Source of the DNA: Corythucha ciliata
Lineage: Eukaryota > Arthropoda > Insecta > Hemiptera > Tingidae
NCBI GenBank assembly: GCA_038030265.1
Contig: CM075940.1
Coordinates: 28,682,940 to 28,746,939 of the forward strand
Direction: 5' to 3'
DNA length: 64,000 nt
The first letter of the stretch is position 1. Each line of letters starts with the position of its first letter. The notes beneath the pieces were generated by a model that saw nothing but the letters and a program-made list of their open reading frames with translations, had not been told where the DNA came from and made no database searches. Shown here in pieces: positions 19,640-31,750 of the stretch. Made by a program: the position numbers and the translations under genes.

Positions 19640-20470
19640 CTAGGAATTTAGCACGTATTCTCAATTTTTAACGTGAATAAGTGATTTTTCTCAATTTTAG
19701 TCGCTAATTACAAATCAATTTCAGCCGCAGGTTACCGCGTTACCGAATTTTAGCCGTGTATCAGTGGATTTTAACAAACCAATCCGCGTTTTTTCTAAAT
19801 TTTCCCGCATTAGCATTTTTTTCAATTTTGTGGTGGCTTGTTTTTTTTTTAATCATAATTGTTTCTCAATTTTAACCGAGAATCACCTTTTTCTCCTTTT
19901 CGATTTTCTCAAAATTGATCCGCGAATTAGCATTTTTCTCAATTTTGGCTGCGACTAAGCGCTTATTTTACATTTCAACTTGGAATTAGCCATTTTTTCT
20001 CATGTTCAGATGCCTGATTACGACCGTCTCCGTCTCAATTTCTGCGGGGAATCAGCGATTTTTCCCAGTTTCAGCCGCATATTACCGGATTTTCTCAAAT
20101 AGATCCATGAATAGCGGGTATTCTCAATTTTACAACGAACTAGGGGGTTTCCTCAATTAGTGCTGCCAATCACCGCTTTTTCTAAATTTTAGCCGCAAAT
20201 TTTTGGCGTTACTCAGTTTTAGCCGGATCGGATATTCCTAAATTGATCAGCGAATTAGTGTTTTCCCCCCCTATTTTTCTTGTGAATGAGAGCTTTTTGC
20301 ACACTTCAGCCGCGAGTTGACGCTTTTTCTCAATTTTAGTCACGAAAGTTGACACGAGAAACCAAGTTTTTCGCGTCGTCTCAAAATTTATTAGCTGAGT
20401 CTGCATGCTGAGCGTTGCTCGCTGCTTTTTTGTTTCAATTTTATAGCCACGTATTAGCGCTTTTATGTTG
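19640..20470 (+). repeat. Family 1 minisatellite
   Basis: Units of ~28-32 bp close to TTTTCTCAATTTTAGCCGCG followed by AATTAGCG run through the stretch with many indels. Orientation is opposite to the array at 1-720. Just upstream, 19559-19575 reads CCCCTTGGATCCACCAC, which resembles a transposon terminus, but no matching partner was found. Confidence 0.85.
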
Positions 20471-20990
20471 CGTTTATGATTGGAGCAAATTTCGCGTTCT
20501 CTGCCCCTCCAGTGACGTGAACGGAGGGGGCACTTTTTGTTTACTCCCCTCGGGTTTTCCTTGTTGTCTAGCCGTTATTTTTTTCCACTTTAGAAGTTGA
20601 CATTTCATCATCAAACACCGTTACATCGTTTTGTAATGGCTTATTTTTGTAGTCTTTTTCGTCCCGTTTTCTCGACCGAGCAGAGCTTGTTTTTCCGTTC
20701 TCAACGACTTAACTTCGTCTCTTGCTTCTTTAAGATTCGCGGCCCACAGCCCTTCAAGCACGTGCACAAATCCTTGACGCTGTTGAGACTGTCAATTTTC
20801 CCCCAAAGGTTCACTGCACAGGGGCTTTGACTAGAGCTAGAAGATTATCAATGTACTCATCCAAGCCCTTAGTGCAGTCAGGATCGCCTTCCTCATTCAT
20901 TTGGAGCGCGTACCTGCCTCCTTCCGCGGCCGATGACTCACACCTTTCACAATAACTTTTAAACACTCCGATGTTTACTCGACCAAGGCT
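20471..20990. other. No gene recognised
   Basis: The stretch lies between the minisatellite and a Ty3 remnant. Part of 20830-20990 read on the minus strand is open for about 40 codons and could belong to the same remnant, but no conserved motif is visible. Confidence 0.4.
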
Positions 20991-21483
20991 CTCTGAATAG
21001 CGTTTTTAAACGTCTGTATTATTGCGCTCAGCTTGACCGTTCGTTTGTGGATGACAAGGAGCCGAAAACAACTGCCGAATGCCGTGAGCTTTGGAATTCA
21101 GCGAGCTCCTTGCTTCTGAAAGCGCTTCCATTGTCACTGACCGAAGGCGAAAGTTCGAAAAAAAAATTGCAAGCATTTCGATAGTTTTCGCAGCCGTTAT
21201 CTTTTTCGTCATTATAATTTCGGTCCACTTGCTGTAAGCAACTACTATAACGAAAAAATAGCTCCCTCTGGGCCGTTCAGCGTAATCGACATGAATGCGT
21301 TCCATTGACTTGGACGCGCTTTCCCAATTGTGAAAAATTGACGTAGGTAGGGTTATTTCTAAATTATTGGCATGAAAAACAATTTTGTACCATCGACTCC
21401 AAATCCTTATCGATATTCGGCCTCGAGACGTAGCTCCTGGCCAACCCTTTGGTTTTTACAATGCCTTGGTGACCTTGTTTGAC
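20991..21483 (-). pseudogene. Ty3-2 integrase remnant
   Basis: The minus strand encodes the integrase zinc region (HQGHQGIVKTKGLA, then C..CQ), then RIHVDYAERPRGSYFFVIVVAYSKW with the first catalytic Asp. Across a frame change come DNGSAF (second Asp) and APCHPQTNGQAERNN (Glu). RT and RNase H are missing: the zinc region follows the Gag knuckle almost directly. Frameshifts and deletion make it a fossil. Confidence 0.8.
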
Positions 21484-21788
21484 TAAATTAAGAGACGTAA
21501 TATAAGTTTAAAATCATTTCTGTTAATTAAATCAAAATTGTCAGCTTCATCGTGTACAATGACATTACTTTGGATCCACGGTTGTGTACAAGCTGGTGCT
21601 ATGTGACCACTGTGGCACTTGAAACTCCGGGTATCCTTGTATTTGCAAACCGAGGCTTCATAATTGGATTTATTGCAATGAGGGCACGGTTTTTTCTTAA
21701 ACTTTTCTTTCAAACGAGACGACTCATTATGTTTCAACGCATTCACCGAGTTTCCTGGCCCGTCATTACCCGTGATTACACGTGTCAT
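21484..21788 (-). pseudogene. Ty3-2 Gag zinc-knuckle fragment
   Basis: CPHCNKSNYEASVCKYKD and FKCHSGHIAPAC form two knuckles, the second lacking one Cys. The upstream Gag is cut off at 21788 by a LINE tail. It joins the integrase remnant through an internal deletion of protease, RT and RNase H. Confidence 0.7.
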
Positions 21789-22130
21789 CGAATGAATGAA
21801 TGAAGTTTATTACATGAATTTTGTACAGAGATACACGTAGTTATAATAAGCATTCAGTACAAACTATATTGCTGCTCTATTTTAATCTACAAATACTTGA
21901 AACTAAAACTAGAAACTATGTATAATTAGAGGGGAAAACAACAGAAAAAACCTCCACCTCCACCAATGAATGACTTTGCAGATTAGTCAGTGAATAAGCA
22001 TGAATAACAAAATCCGCTAAATGGCAACATTGGAGCCGAGTCGTAACAAAATTGATATATTCGAAGTTTAAAATATACAAAATCTCAAGTGTTGACCCTG
22101 ATAGATGGTAGAAAAGCAAGTTTCTGGTCT
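21788..22130 (-). mobile_element. LINE 3' end with (ATTC)n tail
   Basis: On the minus strand the sequence ends ATGTAATAAACTTCATTCATTCATTCG: a polyadenylation-like AATAAA just before a short ATTC repeat tail (21788-21803). That is the form of many non-LTR retrotransposon 3' ends. The upstream portion has no recognisable RT and its 5' limit is a guess. It abuts and truncates the Ty3-2 Gag fragment. Confidence 0.5.
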
Positions 22131-22319
22131 TAAAAATGGAAAATAATCGATTGTGTGTGCATCAGTGCAGTTTGTAGCGTTCGCGGGGCCCCTAGTCGAG
22201 AAATATCACGCGGCTTCCTAACGGTTGTGTGTTGTTCATGTTCACTTATACACAGTCGCAAATTCAGGATTTGTTCAAGTGAAGGGCTTTAGAAATTGTG
22301 CGCTTCGCTCGGCTAAAAA

Positions 22320-22720
22320 TTATTGACAGCCATTCACTGCCTAAAAATAGCTTAACTATAGCTATGCCCACCTTAAAAACGGCAAGAAACTGGCTATATT
22401 CGAGCCCTGAAATGGCAAAACTGACGATTCGCGCCTTGAAAAGGACTTAACTGACTATTTGCGCTCTAAAAAGGGCGGAACTGGCACTTAACAAACTATG
22501 TTAATTCCCGCTGTAAAAAATAGCAAAACTCGCGCTCTATAAAAATGGCTAATTTGATGATTCGTATACCCTGAAATGATGAACTTGGCGACCTAGAAAC
22601 GGCAAGGTACTGACTATTCGCGCGCCCCAAAATGTATTATAATGCTTGCGATTCAATTATTGGACAAGCTGGAGTTTCCTACGGTCAAACTGACTCTACG
22701 AAAATGGCTAAACTGAGCAG
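22320..22720 (+). repeat. Minisatellite, family 4
   Basis: About ten diverged ~33-bp units resemble AAAAACGGCAAAACTGAC followed by TATTCGCGCCCTG. The repeat weakens toward 22720. Sequence flanking it on both sides is not recognised. Confidence 0.75.
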
Positions 22721-23748
22721 TTTTGCCCTAGTGAGAAGGGGCACCCGGGATTGGGCCCGAAATGCCTTTTTCCAAATACTACGCGGCAGTGTTGTTGAGT
22801 GGGTTAATAAGAGGGTGTCGGTGTGTGAAATCACTGTCTTGTCACTTCGACTGGATCAGCCCATCAGTTTGTTATATTTGTCAAGAGAAAAAACACTGTT
22901 GTCGAAGTTGCACCCTTCGTCCTCGGGGTGTGGCGGCGCCCCCTTTAATTACGCCACGCATTTCTGGGAGTATCAGCCTTAGCCCTAATCAAAATAGTTT
23001 ATTAAACCAATTACAAGGGTCACGGTCCGAACATTTGTCGCGAGAAGAGTCTTCATGGTGTGGGGTTGCCAGTCAAGTAATCCTTAACGATTTATAGAAG
23101 TTACTGCGAATTATCCTACATGGTGAATTAATTGAGTTCCCGTTGACGTAATCAAGGTGAACGGGTGTGATTAAATCGAACGAAATAGATACTTTTCGTG
23201 AAACAAAGTCAAGTTTTTCGCGCGTGTCTATTGTGGCTAAACCGTTATTACTCTCCAAAATGTTTGTGCTCCATTACCTTAATTGATACTAATTCACATC
23301 AACGTGGCGTCAAATTAGTGTTAAAATCCGCTATCCCATGAAGTCACTTAGTGGGCAGAGCAAGGCGTTATTAATTGGAGGCTCGTTTATCACGCCCATC
23401 GCCCCCTTTTTCTTACACAACTCCATGAATTAAAAAAATAATTTGTTTTTTCAACCTGTCAGTCAACGTCATTGCAATTGTAATCAAGTTAATTCCAAAA
23501 AGAGAGAACGGGGTTTTCTTTGAAGTGTTCTCCCTTTTATGAATATGAAATTGGGTATTCCCTTAGACAGTTCCCTGTTTTATTGTAATTTCCATGGCAA
23601 ATACGATTGAAGATTCTGAATTACTTTGAAAATAAGCGTATCCAAGAAAATAATTCAAATCAATATAGTTATTGCATTCACAAACTACGTCTTCTATTGG
23701 TGGTAAAACATTTTCACAAAAATAATAAATATTAGTATATTACGTTAC
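22721..23748. other. No gene recognised
   Basis: A 116-codon and an overlapping 111-codon plus-strand frame (22632-22982, 22762-23097) have no family motifs; one carries a Cys/His cluster (CYICQEKKHCCRSC) that may be chance. The rest is AT-rich. Confidence 0.4.
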
Positions 23749-24165
23749 GTAGGCGTAAAGGAGCATTTTTACGAACGAGGCGCGATGCTTGTGGCATGTG
23801 ACGAAGTCATGCGATCTTACGCCTCAGTATCGTACGCTATTTTTCCTACGATCGTACGGAGATTTTTAAAGTCGTTTAATTATTCAACTTAACTCGTTCT
23901 GTAGAATCTCTCATCTGCCGCATAACTTCATTTGAGGGAAATCAAATAAAAGAAACAAAAGCAGCGCGTGGAGCAGGCATTGCAGGCTTCGCGTCCTCAA
24001 TCCTTCCACCAACATGATAAGTTGACTACGGTCATTTTTGTAAATAAATTGAATTCCACCGTTCTTTACGAACGATCGTAGGAAATAGTATATTACATAA
24101 CGAATCTGGTAAGTGCCACTTTACCTGTGAGTACTTTGTTTGGCAGACGAGGCGAAGCGTAAAGT
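23736..24165 (+). repeat. Dispersed repeat family, copy 2
   Basis: This copy matches copy 1 at 17730-18540. The central ~340 bp is bounded by TAGTATATTAC on both sides (23736-23746 and 24087-24097), a direct repeat that could be the target site or part of the unit. After it the two copies share GAGTACTTTGTTTGGC followed by a GCGAGGC-like motif. Confidence 0.7.
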
Positions 24166-24639
24166 ACTTACCAGACTGAGTACAGTAAAGTACAACTTTT
24201 CCGACCTAAACTAGTGCAGTAATGGCTAATTACGGGGCATAGAGTGCGAAAAATAATTTAATTAACTAAGAACGCCCGTGCTTCTTCAAGGGTTTCGCTC
24301 CCTCTAAAATTGTCACTTTATATGTTTGTATATCCAATACATTAATTTCTATGTGTCCTCACTAGTTATCGTTTTCGCCATTTCGCAATTTCATTACCCC
24401 CAAAATTGTTTAGATTAAGGGTTGAACAATATACTGTCACCCTTCTTGTCATGGGGACATGGCTGCCCAAGTAGCACAATTGGTCGATCTTGGTTGCGTT
24501 TGGCGACTTCCGACCTGTTTTATACCTCTTCGTACAGCTTGTGTCGCCGTTGCGTCATCGCAACGGAGTGTACAACGGGAGTGTAGTACATTTTTTCAAG
24601 GTCGTGCTCTCGTCAAATTAGTGTATTACAAGTGGGGAA

Positions 24640-24960
24640 GGTCGGCAAGACGTCGCGTGGTCTTATATCTGTAGTTTGCTTTTCCGACGTCGCTGTGAGG
24701 TCATATTTCCGTAGTACATTTTGGTACAAAATTCTGACGCCGCCACGTGGTCAGATTTCTGTAGTACAGAATTCTGACGTTGCCGTGTGGTCAGATTTTT
24801 GCAGTACATCTTACTACAAAATTCTGACGTCACCGCATGGTCGCATATCTGTAGCATCCGACGTCGCTGCGAGGTCGGAATTCTGAAGTACATTGTAGCA
24901 CGAAATTCTGACGTCACCGCTTGGTCAGATTTCTGTAGTTAGGCGACGTTGCGCTGCAAA
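24640..24960 (+). repeat. Minisatellite, family 5 (~45-50 bp)
   Basis: About six units share GACGTCGCCGTGTGGTCAGA, then TTTCTGTAGTACAAAATTCT. Both strands are open for 84 codons across the array, a consequence of the period rather than evidence of a gene. Confidence 0.8.
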
Positions 24961-25689
24961 TCCTTCCGGTCGATAGCTGCTTCCTTCCACCGCAGCTCAT
25001 GTTGCATTTAAATTATTTGTGCGGTCTAAATCGTTACTGCGCCAGCGCCAGGACCTTATCAGTTCAGTGGCCCGGCTTTTTTAAAGGAACACATTCATTG
25101 TGTTCGCGCTGTATTTTTCTTGTTTGAAGTGAGAAACCATTAGATAAATCATCTAATGTCTGCATTTACATGAAACTTATCGTATTCGCCTTTATTTTCG
25201 CTCCGGCATCTGGCTATCGGATTGAGCCCGGCCGAGCGGAAATTGATGAATGCTTGATCAGGAGCAAGCTTCAAGATTTTTGCAGTCAACAATGTGGCAC
25301 ATAATCAGTGCGATCCTAGAAATGTCAACTTCACGAAAAGAAAAAGCGATGAAGTTGGTTTTTGACAAATTGACCTTCATGCCCGTTCCCTCCAGACAGT
25401 TATGGGTCTTCGTTAGGCAATTCTCCGATTTTCTTTCAACGTATTTTCAGCTGCAACCAACAAGATGAGTTTTTGCCGAGCTCACGATTTTATCTATTTC
25501 CTGGCCCAATTGTTCAATAAACTGGATTGTTTCACTTGAAAGTGCGTCCTGTACCCGGTAGACTACAAACAAGGATACTCGGCTGACAAACCAATCAAAT
25601 TCAACGTGTACACAGGTAGCTCTCAATAGGTGAACTTTACGAAATTTTATATTTTCACAAGTATCATGTAGCAAAAATACATCTCCGGC

Positions 25690-26390
25690 GCTTCGATTGA
25701 CAAAACCCATTAAATTTGGGCTTACAGCTAAGCCTAAAACCCACGAAATAGGATTTTCAGCAAGCCTAAAATGTAAAAACCCACGAAATTTTGTTGTCAG
25801 CATGCCTAAGCCCCACGAAATAGGGGTTTTAGTTCAGCGGGAAACGGCCCCCACGAAAATATCATTTTAGTGATCCAAGGCGTGCAAAATTGGTTCTATA
25901 GCTAACAAAATCCCACGAAATTTGCGTTCTAATGAGCAAAATCTCAATGAACAAAATATAATTTCGCATAATCGTGAAAATGCTTTGTTTAGTGTGATAA
26001 TCGTGCTCAGCGAGTGAAATTTGATTTTTTGTTTTTAAATGAGAAAAAGCTCAAGAAATTGGTTTTTCAGCTACAAAAACCCGTGAAATTGGATTTTAAA
26101 CAAATAAACAACCACGAAATTAGGGGTTCAGTGAGCCAGAACACTGAAAATTGGTTAATACGTAGTTAGAAAAATCAGCGAAAAGGTTTTTATAGCGTGA
26201 TATCAACGAAAATAATTTCTAGTGAGTCAGACCAGCAAAAATATGGTTTTAGTGCACAAAATCCGTGAAATTTGTATCTTTTTTATCAAGCCATGCCGTG
26301 AAATTGTTTTATCAGTCGCAAAAACTGGCGAAATTTTTTTTTTCAGTGAGTAAAATCCGATAAATTGGTTTCTTATGCCAAGATGTACAG
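25690..26390 (+). repeat. Minisatellite, family 3 (CCACGAAATTGG type)
   Basis: Roughly twenty ~30-bp units resemble AAAACCCACGAAATTGGGTT followed by TTCAGTGAGC. Related units occur at 39480-40140 and, inverted, at 53200-53460 and probably 27330-27545. Confidence 0.85.
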
Positions 26391-26731
26391 TTCCCGTGGA
26401 GAAAAGTGTATCAAATGCGACCTCCCAGCCGTTAGCATAGTACTCCTGGTCGCCAGCCGACGTCACCACAACCATCTCTTGTACCTCCGCTTTGGTTGCA
26501 TTTTGATTATAACAACATCGGTGCGACGTCGGCACGCGCCATGCGACCTCATCCGACCCGGGTCGCGACGACCCGACTGTGCTGCTTGGGATGGAACTAA
26601 CGGGGGGAGAAATGCCCAGTTTCGAGGCCGTGTATTGAATCGTGGGAGGATAAATAACGTTGATACAAGCGGAAAAACCACACTTAGTTGACTACGACTA
26701 CGACATTAGTAGAATTTGGCTCCTTCAAAAC

Positions 26732-27296
26732 TTGGGCCCGTATTCAGAAACCAAACTTAACGAAACCCTGTGGGGATCCTTTCTTAAGTGCACTTAAGCG
26801 ATCCCTTAAGAAATTGTATTCAGAGAGCCCCTAAGGGGACCTTTAAGCTGATATGAGATAAACATTGTGTTTTTCGAGGCGACTGAACAGTTTTTTTTAT
26901 CTACTTACAACTGTTTTATTTGATTGATGTTTTAGTTTGATTCATTTCCCTGCATAATTTTTATGTGCGCCGGAACAGAAGTTAGCCGTAAGTTTTGAGG
27001 GGGGGGGGGAATGCAACGGTGGCAAAAAAGTGCCAGTTTCGTGGGTTTGCGGGGTCTGTTCTCATTCTCCGGGTTTGAAATTACTCAAGCTGATCGTGCA
27101 CGAGTGAACATTCTGTACAATGCCTTCAGCCCTTTAAGGTAATAGATTCAGGAAAGAAAACGATGCATTTTTCTGCCGCGGAGAAGGCGTTCTTGAAGAG
27201 ACATGGATAAGGGTGGTCTCTGAATACGAAATGCGTCCCTGAGGGTCTGTTAAGGTTAAGGTTGCGTTAAGTGTGGTTTCTGAATACGGGCCTTTG
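26732..27296. mobile_element. 558-bp MITE, Harbinger-like ends
   Basis: The element is 26735-27292. The left end GGCCCGTATTCAGAAACC is repeated inverted at the right end (GGTTTCTGAATACGGGCC), and the arms stay similar for about 29 bp (27 of 29). TTG flanks the left side, and TTG lies one base outside the right. A 3-bp TTN duplication would suit PIF/Harbinger. Internal palindromes (CTTAAGTGCACTTAAG) are present. A second, shorter element with the same style of end lies at 63835-63971. Confidence 0.8.
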
Positions 27297-27329
27297 TCCC
27301 TTGTGTTCAGCTCTTTCTCAAATCAGTTT

Positions 27330-27545
27330 CGCATGTTTGGATAATTCGAAAAACTAATTTGGGCATTTCAAAACTAGAATCACGTAATTGGCTCATTCAG
27401 TAACTACAATTTAGTCACTTTCGCTCATACTCCCCCCCCCCCAGTTTTGGATTTTCGCTCTTTCAAAACATAGTTTTGCGGTTTGTCTCTTTTAAACCTA
27501 ATAATTTTGCGGAGTTTCACTCCTCAAAAGACAATTCCGTGGCTC
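27330..27545 (-). repeat. Short minisatellite array, probably family 3 inverted
   Basis: Units such as TCAAAACTAGAAT...GGCTCA and CAAAACATAGTTTTGCGGTTTGTCTC repeat with a period near 30-35 bp. In reverse complement they resemble the CCACGAAATTGG units. A C-run lies at 27432-27443. Confidence 0.5.
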
Positions 27546-28432
27546 GCTCGTTCTCTGGCTACCTAGAGGGGGGGGGGGGTTGAGAACCTCCTACCCCTGA
27601 GAACCCCTCGTTTAAGACGTTTTTGTGGGGTGGAGGTAAGTTGTGGTCCGGGTGCTCTCTCAACTCTTTATAATGCTGCCGTCTCCGAATAAAGAAAACT
27701 GGTGCTTTGGTTATACACCACCCTTCAAGACCTGATAGTGTTGAAAAAGTTAAATCTAACTTTGCTAGAGAATGGAGACACGAGTTGTTAGAATGACGGT
27801 ACACTGAAACAATTTTTTACTTCTTTAAGTGAATATTTAGTCATTTATTTGAACAATTCACTAATTGTCATGGTCGCAAACACGATCTTTTTTTTTCGCG
27901 TTACAGGCCGTCTAATGCGGTGGAATGTGTCGTGTCTCACGTCTCAGACGTAAATAAATAGAGGAGCATAGATCGGCGGGATATAATTTATAATGAAAAA
28001 CGTGTTTCGAGTAAGCATCTTATAAATGTGGGTAGAAAAGACGTCTTGGCGTTACGATGGGCCACCTGTAAAGGATCATGAAATGACTGGTTATAAGTGT
28101 GAAACACAATGGATTTTGTATTGAATAACTGAACGCATTGTTTATAATGAATGTACGTAATATTATTTTACAAAAACTGGTATCGATCATTTGCTCCTCG
28201 CAATGTTCAAACGTGCGAGACGAATTATATTTTATACTTTTCAAGAAAGGTGTCTGGGCTAAAACCTACCGATCGTTCAAAGAAAAGAAAACAAGAAACG
28301 TGCGTGTAATAACGCAATCGAATTACTTAATTTAATTATAACGTCTAGTGACCCTCTCTGGAATTATCAGTCTTGTGAAACCCACCTTTTATTGATTTAG
28401 AGTTGCTGTAGAGCTCTGATTAAACTGATAAG
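27546..28432. other. No gene recognised
   Basis: A G-run at 27568-27579 and AT-rich DNA. No frame exceeds 81 codons and none shows family motifs. Confidence 0.5.
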
Positions 28433-28635
28433 AACGAACACAGTGGCGTACCCAGGGGGGGGGGCGATAGGTGGATCGCCCCCTCCGGGAGGCCGTTTTT
28501 ACCCACGTTTTTGCGAAATCCCAGCAATACGAAGGGCATTCATTACAACAACCATCCCCGCCGGTCCTCAGTAGGCTGCGGACTGCCGGAATCGCCCCCT
28601 TCGGAAGGATTTCTAGGTACGCCCCTGAACGAACA
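28433..28635. mobile_element. hAT-type MITE, 187 bp, with 8-bp target duplication
   Basis: AACGAACA occurs at 28433-28440 and 28628-28635, exactly flanking 28441-28627. The ends are CAGTGGCGTACCCAG and, inverted, CAGGGGCGTACCTAG (13 of 15 identical). This is the same style of terminus as at 839-853. No coding capacity. Confidence 0.95.
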
Positions 28636-31159
28636 TGGCGCCGTATGCGTCTACTCGTCTTTAAAGGTTCCTTACCTGAACCAGAAGAGGTCACAGATGA
28701 CTAGATTGGAACATCACAGTTTAAGGTTATTATTCCGTATCACAGCCAGTACCACAGACATAAGTAGCGCAGTGTTTAATTGCTCAGCGAGTCTTGAAGA
28801 CGGTTTATTTTCAGTCGTCGCTTTTAAGGTAGAAGAGGGGGATGGGATGCAAGATCCTGTAGGACTTCATTTTGGTGAGCTGCCATTGACGAGTGAAGCC
28901 TGCTGTATGAATATTTTTATTGTGTCGGCCAATTCATGAAGTTTCAAGTCGGAATGAAGAGAACCGAATTTATCACAAACCACGGTGCCCCAGTGACTAC
29001 TCTGAGGGCACGATTTTGAGTAGACTGCACCCGTCTGATATGGCTCTTTGCAGTGGATCCCCATCCCAAGCAACATTTTTGCTTCTATATTGTTACGCGA
29101 ATGCCACAGGGAGGTCAATGATAGAAGTTAGCGGCTTCTTTTAAGCATTCAATAGTTTTCTGTAGATGTAAAAAGGAGAACGTTACTGGAGCTCAGCAAT
29201 TTCATTTCAGCTTCGACAAGAGCTTGGTGCAGTCGTATCAAAATGACGTTGCAAGCTCCATGGACTCTTGCAGTTTCCGGAAGACCTAAAAAGAACAGTA
29301 TGGAAACTCAGGGAATACTGAACGGAAATTCTAACTGAAGTAGACCGTCTATCAATAGGGTTATAGAAATCCATCACGAATACTTATTTCTGGTACAAGA
29401 TTCGGATCGGTCTATTGAGGACTTTTAAGAAGGCTTTAAAGAAGTTCTTACTATTGAACAAAAAATTTAATTATTGGATGTTTACTTTAGGTGATCAAAT
29501 CATGAGTACTTCAATTACTTACAAGACTGCTTGTAAAGTGCTAATATGGAGAATATATCAGGTTATCGGTTCCCTTGTTAATTACTTGATGTTTTGGGAT
29601 GCGGCTGGATACGATCTTCTGTCCTCCATGATAAGAGACCACGACGCTATCCAATGCACCAACATGTTACGTATTGTAACACTGGTGGTTTCTCATGCAT
29701 ACATTCATACGATTTTTTATAACTTCATAAATTCATCTATCCAATTTCCAACACTGTTAACTCCAATGTTTTGAAAGTATTCGAATGTCGTATGTATGTC
29801 GTTCATTTAGGTGAACGTTTTCTTAATTCCACTGAAGCTCAGCAATTTCGTTTCAGCTTCGATAAGAGCTCGATGCAGTCTTACTAACACCCGCAGGATT
29901 TCATATTTTTTATTGTATTGTATATCTTCTTGTTCTTCAGAAACTATGTACCCGAAAGTCTGGTGAAGTCCGGGATGTAAATTATGTCATGTACATTGTG
30001 TCAAGATAATCAAAATATGCTACGTTTCAAACTGACAACTATATTGTGTCCATAACCATAAGCGCCACGTGTCCTATACTTTAGAAACAGTTTCGTTGAG
30101 AAGCCCACTGAAGACGGGACGTGAGCCGTAATATGTTCCTTCAGAAGCATAGAGCTTGTAATGACTTGAAAGTGGGAAATTGGTAATGCTGGCCGTTACT
30201 GACAACGAATAGGTATCCGTTTCTGTTATTCTGGGGCTGAAGTATGAAGGGGCGTTGTATGGAATAACACGGGTGGTACCCACGTGACAACCATTTTAAT
30301 TGTGATAGGATAATGCCGGGTTAAAATTATAACACCCCTTTGTACTACTTGCCACCCTGTTGGCGGTATTTGCATTTGCCTCAGTGTGCAGAGTGACTAA
30401 TTTTTTTTTATCTTAAAATAGTGCTATAGGTATTTTTTATTTATTTTTTCGTGAAATATACCAAGTAACCATTGCTGGTATCTGCAGTAATTCCGCGATC
30501 CACTTGAATCTGTCGGCGAATTATTGATAATATGTACCTAATTCGGGGAAACTTAATTCTGTTCTGTCTTTTATCAACTTTTCATAAAATCATTTCTTTT
30601 CATCTTTTTAGAGCCCGTCTCTGAAACTGACGTTATTTTTCTAATTTTCTGTGCTGCGATGGCCAGATTTTTCAATTGCCTTCCAAGTCCTGTCCCAACC
30701 TTATCATTTTGAATTGCAAAGAAGCTTTACCTGCTATTATTTTCAAATTCAATTCTCCCTTTTTACACTAGATTTTGAAGCTGTGTACAATTCCTACAAG
30801 ATCTATAAATTCCGGTGCTCTAAGAATTGAGGTATATGTACTTCAAATTGAAGTGGGCTTTAGAAGGATAGAACAACTCTACAGATAAATGGACGGCATT
30901 TATCAGAAAGGAACCAACCCACAAAATTAGGGAAATGAGTTAAATAGCCCAGTAGACAGGGTAGGTTGGTCTCTGTTTTTTGTTTGAAAGGAACCAAACC
31001 TGCGATAACATTTTACCGGGAAAAATATCATTTGAAAAAATCATAGAAACTGAAACAGTAGTTGTTATTTCTGAGAATAGAACCAACATCGTATAATGCT
31101 CTCTTTGAACGTTGTACGGGGTTTTCTCATTCGTCAAAAAAGAACCAGATTGGACTGGG
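28636..31159. other. Unassigned stretch with a ~51-bp duplicated segment
   Basis: GAGCTCAGCAATTTCATTTC...GACAAGAGCTTGGTGCAGTC near 29182-29232 recurs at 29832-29882 with a few substitutions. CCCAAGCAACATTTTTGCTTCTATATTG near 29065 resembles the 3' region of the LINE at 35640-36200, so parts may be LINE-derived. A 119-codon frame at 29415-29774 has no recognised family. Confidence 0.4.
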
Positions 31160-31750
31160 TCCTTCCTACAAAACATCAAGACATTAATAAGTCGGAAAAA
31201 AAAGAACCACTGGCGATTGCTGAATTTGTCTGCAGCCTTCGTGAATCATTAAACGATTGCGATTTTTTCAAACGTGAAAATGCCAGTGTGATTCAAACGT
31301 CTCTGCCTCCGACATTTTTTTGCGAGCCCAGTTCATTAGAGGGTTAAAGGACAACTGGATTCGTGAACAGCTTTTGCAATCCCCCCTCCTAAACTTCGAT
31401 GAAATCGTATCCAAAGCCGTTGCTCTCTAAGCATCACGGATTGAAAGCCAAAAATGTTCAATTTCTCCCGGATTTTCGTCTTACACTCACTCGAATACTT
31501 TCAAGATATTCAACCAGCCTCGTCACGAAATTGATAAAAACCAACGCAATGATGAACGACAACATGTTTTCCAAAACAAAACCAACGCCTGTACACGAAC
31601 GGCACGAGGTCACTCTTCGACTCGAACGCAAAAGAATATCGATTATCACGCGTTGGGAATAAATAATCTATGTCTGAATTGCGGCAGATCGAACCAAGGT
31701 CGCGTGATTGCTACACGGACCGAAGAAGTCTAACTTGCAAATCTTGTCTC
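31160..31750 (+). pseudogene. gag: Ty3-3 Gag, fragmented
   Basis: IAEFVCSLRESLNDCDFF in one frame and FIRGLKDNWIREQLLQSP, then FDEIVSKAVAL, in another form the usual Gag capsid core. An in-frame stop and shifts follow. A degraded first knuckle (LCLNCGRS) and an intact one (CKSCLKNGHVSKVC, around 31735-31780) mark the nucleocapsid. Confidence 0.75.

Noticed and set aside
24465..24540. tRNA- or SINE-like A/B box arrangement (TAGCACAATTGG, GGTTGCG)
   Set aside because: No cloverleaf can be formed by eye and the B box is poor.
24663..24917. Overlapping 84-codon frames on both strands
   Set aside because: Both arise from the ~45-50-bp repeat array and repeat with it.
25690..26390. Regular ~30-bp repeats that might suggest a CRISPR array
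   Set aside because: Units are degenerate, directly abutting and have no unique spacers; no cas genes are present and the context is eukaryotic.
28867..29150. LINE coding remnant
   Set aside because: Only a short DNA match to the LINE at 35640-36200; not enough to call a coding feature.
29415..29774. 119-codon plus-strand frame
   Set aside because: No family motif, no repeat partner and no supporting signals; AT-rich DNA yields such frames by chance.
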